Below are positions 62,173-64,000 of a stretch of DNA of 64,000 nt, one piece after another (position 1 is the stretch's first letter; each line of letters opens with the position of its first letter). The DNA comes from Bradyrhizobium sp. LMTR 3 (lineage in GTDB: Bacteria; Pseudomonadota; Alphaproteobacteria; Rhizobiales; Xanthobacteraceae). Made by a program: the position numbers and the translations under genes. The stretch spans positions 62,001 to 126,000 of the forward strand of contig NZ_MAXC01000003.1 in assembly GCF_001693485.1 (NCBI RefSeq), read 5' to 3'. The notes under the pieces were generated by a model. That model was not told where the DNA came from. It did not search any database and was given only the letters and a program-made list of their open reading frames with translations.

Positions 62173-63327
62173 CTACGCCGCCATCGCTTTCAGTGCTGAC
62201 GCCGCCGACGCGTAGCCGCCGCGGGCGCCGTCGATGAAGTGGACGTGATCGCTGCGCATCACCGAGGGCACGAAGCAGGTCATCATCGCGGCGTCCTGCC
62301 GGTGCAGGCCGTAGCGCACGACCTTGCTGGAAGCCGCCTTTTCCAGAATCTCCGTCAGCGCCCGTTCAAGCTCGACCGTGCAATCGAGGATCATCCGCAA
62401 GCCATCGTCATATTTGCGGAAGTCGGAATTCTCCACCACCTGCTGCACGTAATTCTTCGGCACGAAATTGCCGACCTTGATGCCGAACCGCATCACAACA
62501 TAGGCCCAGAGCGTGACGGCGAGCACGACGGCGCGCCGCTTCAACAGCGGCCCGCCGCGCGCGGCGCGCGCCTCATATTCGACGCCGGCTGGCGGCCAGC
62601 GCAGCGGTGGCCCATCCGGCGGCACCGGCCGGCCCGCATCCGGGCTCTGCTCGACCAGTTTGATGACGTCCTCGATCACCTTGCGGAACGCTAACGGATC
62701 GGCGCCCTTGGCCGGGACCACCAGCACCGACAGAATGAGCCCGCGGGAGGAAGGAATTTCCTCGAACCGGCACGACAGCCCGGACAGATCGGGCTGCGTT
62801 CCCGGCTTCGCCGGCGGGACCGCGAATTCGCCCCGCTTCATCGCGGCATCCGCCCATCCCAGTCCGCCGCCGGAAAACATCGCATAGGACAGATTGGACG
62901 ACGGCCCGAAGCGAGCGACTTTGATATCGAGGCCCTGCGCCCGAATGTCCCTCACCGGCACCAGCGCCACCCGCATCACCAGATCGAGATCGGCCCTGAC
63001 CCAGGCCGCGGTCGCCGCCAGCGCCTCGCGCGCGTGCGAAAGATCGGCCGGCGACACCGCAAAGCTCGCACCATCGCCGCCGAACACGAACGGAAACTCG
63101 CGGCCATCAAGCGCATTGGTCACAGCCGCGATCACGGCAGCGCCGGCCATGTTGACCGCCTTGTAGCGCTGATTGGCGATCGCCCTGGTCGACTCGACGA
63201 TGTCGGCGACACCGACGGCCCAGTCGTCCGGCAACGGCGTATACAGCGCCGGGTCCATCAGGCTGCCGAAGCCGCGAAAGACCGGGATCGCGCCATAGAA
63301 AATGTCGGTGCCGTCAGACGTCGTCAT
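62173..63327 (-). CDS. DUF3095-family protein with degenerate cyclase-like fold
   Basis: A 384-residue cytoplasmic protein of the DUF3095 family. Residues about 35-190 look like a nucleotide-cyclase/GGDEF-type fold: VGVADIVESTRAIANQRYKAVNMAGAAVI, where Asp takes the first metal position, and FVFGGDGASFAV, where GGDG takes the second. A Pro/Arg-rich linker and a C-terminal domain with a possible hydrophobic helix (VVLAVTLWAYVVMRFG, about 262-277) follow. Whether it binds or makes a nucleotide is unknown. It stands between the family C repeat and htpG. Confidence 0.83.
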   Translation of the reverse strand: MTTSDGTDIFYGAIPVFRGFGSLMDPALYTPLPDDWAVGVADIVESTRAIANQRYKAVNMAGAAVIAAVTNALDGREFPFVFGGDGASFAVSPADLSHAREALAATAAWVRADLDLVMRVALVPVRDIRAQGLDIKVARFGPSSNLSYAMFSGGGLGWADAAMKRGEFAVPPAKPGTQPDLSGLSCRFEEIPSSRGLILSVLVVPAKGADPLAFRKVIEDVIKLVEQSPDAGRPVPPDGPPLRWPPAGVEYEARAARGGPLLKRRAVVLAVTLWAYVVMRFGIKVGNFVPKNYVQQVVENSDFRKYDDGLRMILDCTVELERALTEILEKAASSKVVRYGLHRQDAAMMTCFVPSVMRSDHVHFIDGARGGYASAASALKAMAA

Positions 63328-63412
63328 GGCGATCTGCGCTACCCCGCGTTAGCACCTTTCCTGGCAGATACGGCCAGTTCTGGAATTCGGTTCAAACAGG
63401 CGACCGAATGTC

Positions 63413-64000
63413 CTAACCCTTTGCGATCCCCCGCAGCACCAACTGGTTGAGCCGGTTGGCAAACGCCGCCGGATCGTCCGGCAGTTCGCCGTCGAGGATC
63501 TGCGCCTGCTCCAACAGCAGGAACGACAGGTCTCTGGCAGCGTCCTTGTCGCCGGCAATCGCCGCGACCAGGGGATGGCGCATGTTGATCTCGAGGATCG
63601 GCTTGGTGGTCGGCCCCTTGTTCTGCATTGCGAGCAGCCGCTCGAGCATGCGGTCCTGTGCGCCGCCGCCGGCGACGAGGCACGACGCGCTCGAGGTCAG
63701 CCGCTGCGAGGCCCGCACGTCGGAGACGCGCTCGCCGAGTGCGTCCTTGATCAGCGCGATCGTCATGGCTTCATCGGCGCCGCCTTCGTCTTTGTTGTCC
63801 TCGGCCTTTTCATCCAACAGCGGGATCAGTCCGAAATCGATATCGCCCTGGCTTAAGGATTTCAGCGGCTTGCCGCCGAAATCGAGCGACGCGGAGGTCC
63901 AGAACGCGTCGACCGGATCGGTCAGCAGCAGCACCTCGATGCCGCGGGCGGTTGCGGATTCGAGCTTCGGATTCGACTTCAGCCGTTCGACGCTCTCGCC
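63413..64000 (-). CDS. htpG: Molecular chaperone HtpG (Hsp90), C-terminal part, cut by the window edge
   Basis: The last 195 codons of a minus-strand gene whose start lies beyond 64000. The frame runs open to the edge ([20 protein letters not shown] then [14 protein letters not shown]). The DPVDAFW(T) and [23 protein letters not shown] blocks, then MRHPL and [28 protein letters not shown], are the HtpG middle/C-terminal dimerisation region. HtpG is the ATP-dependent bacterial Hsp90. The 86 bases between its stop and the DUF3095 start are short and hold no feature. Confidence 0.95.
   Translation of the reverse strand, partial: GESVERLKSNPKLESATARGIEVLLLTDPVDAFWTSASLDFGGKPLKSLSQGDIDFGLIPLLDEKAEDNKDEGGADEAMTIALIKDALGERVSDVRASQRLTSSASCLVAGGGAQDRMLERLLAMQNKGPTTKPILEINMRHPLVAAIAGDKDAARDLSFLLLEQAQILDGELPDDPAAFANRLNQLVLRGIAKG

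Overview
The window looks like chromosome of a slow-growing alphaproteobacterium of the Bradyrhizobium type. The evidence is high GC throughout, CpdR, a suhB/MmgR-type sRNA beside an inositol-monophosphatase-family gene, a ROSE-type RNA hairpin before a small heat-shock gene, a speF-type leader before an ornithine decarboxylase with a homospermidine synthase, and many short palindromic intergenic repeats. The genus rests on recognised features, not on a search. I see no phage, plasmid, transposase or CRISPR.

Layout. 0-5.5 kb: osmoregulated periplasmic glucan genes (opgG/D-opgH, overlapping) and a nucleotide cyclase-TPR protein. 5.7-9.5 kb: tRNA-Val(GAC), cpdR, an N-formylglutamate amidohydrolase, the sRNA, a HisN-like phosphatase and an isochorismatase-family hydrolase. 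9.6-17.5 kb: a Bug-type solute receptor, LysR, TauE/SafE and LysE transporters, a second cyclase-TPR protein, an unknown protein, a GFA protein and a lipase-like hydrolase. 17.5-20.1 kb: heat-shock promoter, tandem repeat, ROSE hairpin, hsp20, a secreted hydrolase and a Pro/Ala-rich secreted protein. 20.5-26.9 kb: gltB and gltD. 27-40 kb: outer-membrane barrel, kdsD, AhpD-like protein, NfeD/SPFH pair, hemH, MAPEG protein, a repeat-filled 1 kb gap, a thioesterase, a nickel/cobalt transporter with DUF1007, and an M3 peptidase.

40-44.6 kb is a polyamine cluster: speF-type leader, ornithine decarboxylase, GNAT, a tiny membrane protein, RidA and homospermidine synthase. Together these would turn ornithine into putrescine and homospermidine. 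45-49.6 kb is a five-gene branched-chain-type ABC uptake operon. It is followed by an intradiol dioxygenase, which with a small proline-rich protein lies between two inverted copies of a MITE-like repeat.

51.8-56.6 kb holds what I think is the most interesting unit: a zinc-starvation operon behind a perfect Zur-type palindrome. It encodes a 61-residue His-rich membrane peptide, ZnuC, ZnuB, a ZnuA without a His-rich loop, a CobW/ZigA-like GTPase with its own His-rich stretch, and a WD40 protein. After it come a split permease pair, a fluoride channel, Fe-superoxide dismutase, GNAT, MATE, DUF2147 and DUF3095 genes, and the 3' part of htpG cut by the window edge.

The repeats often touch gene ends. 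They supply stop codons to two genes, the C-terminus of a third and the first codons of a fourth.
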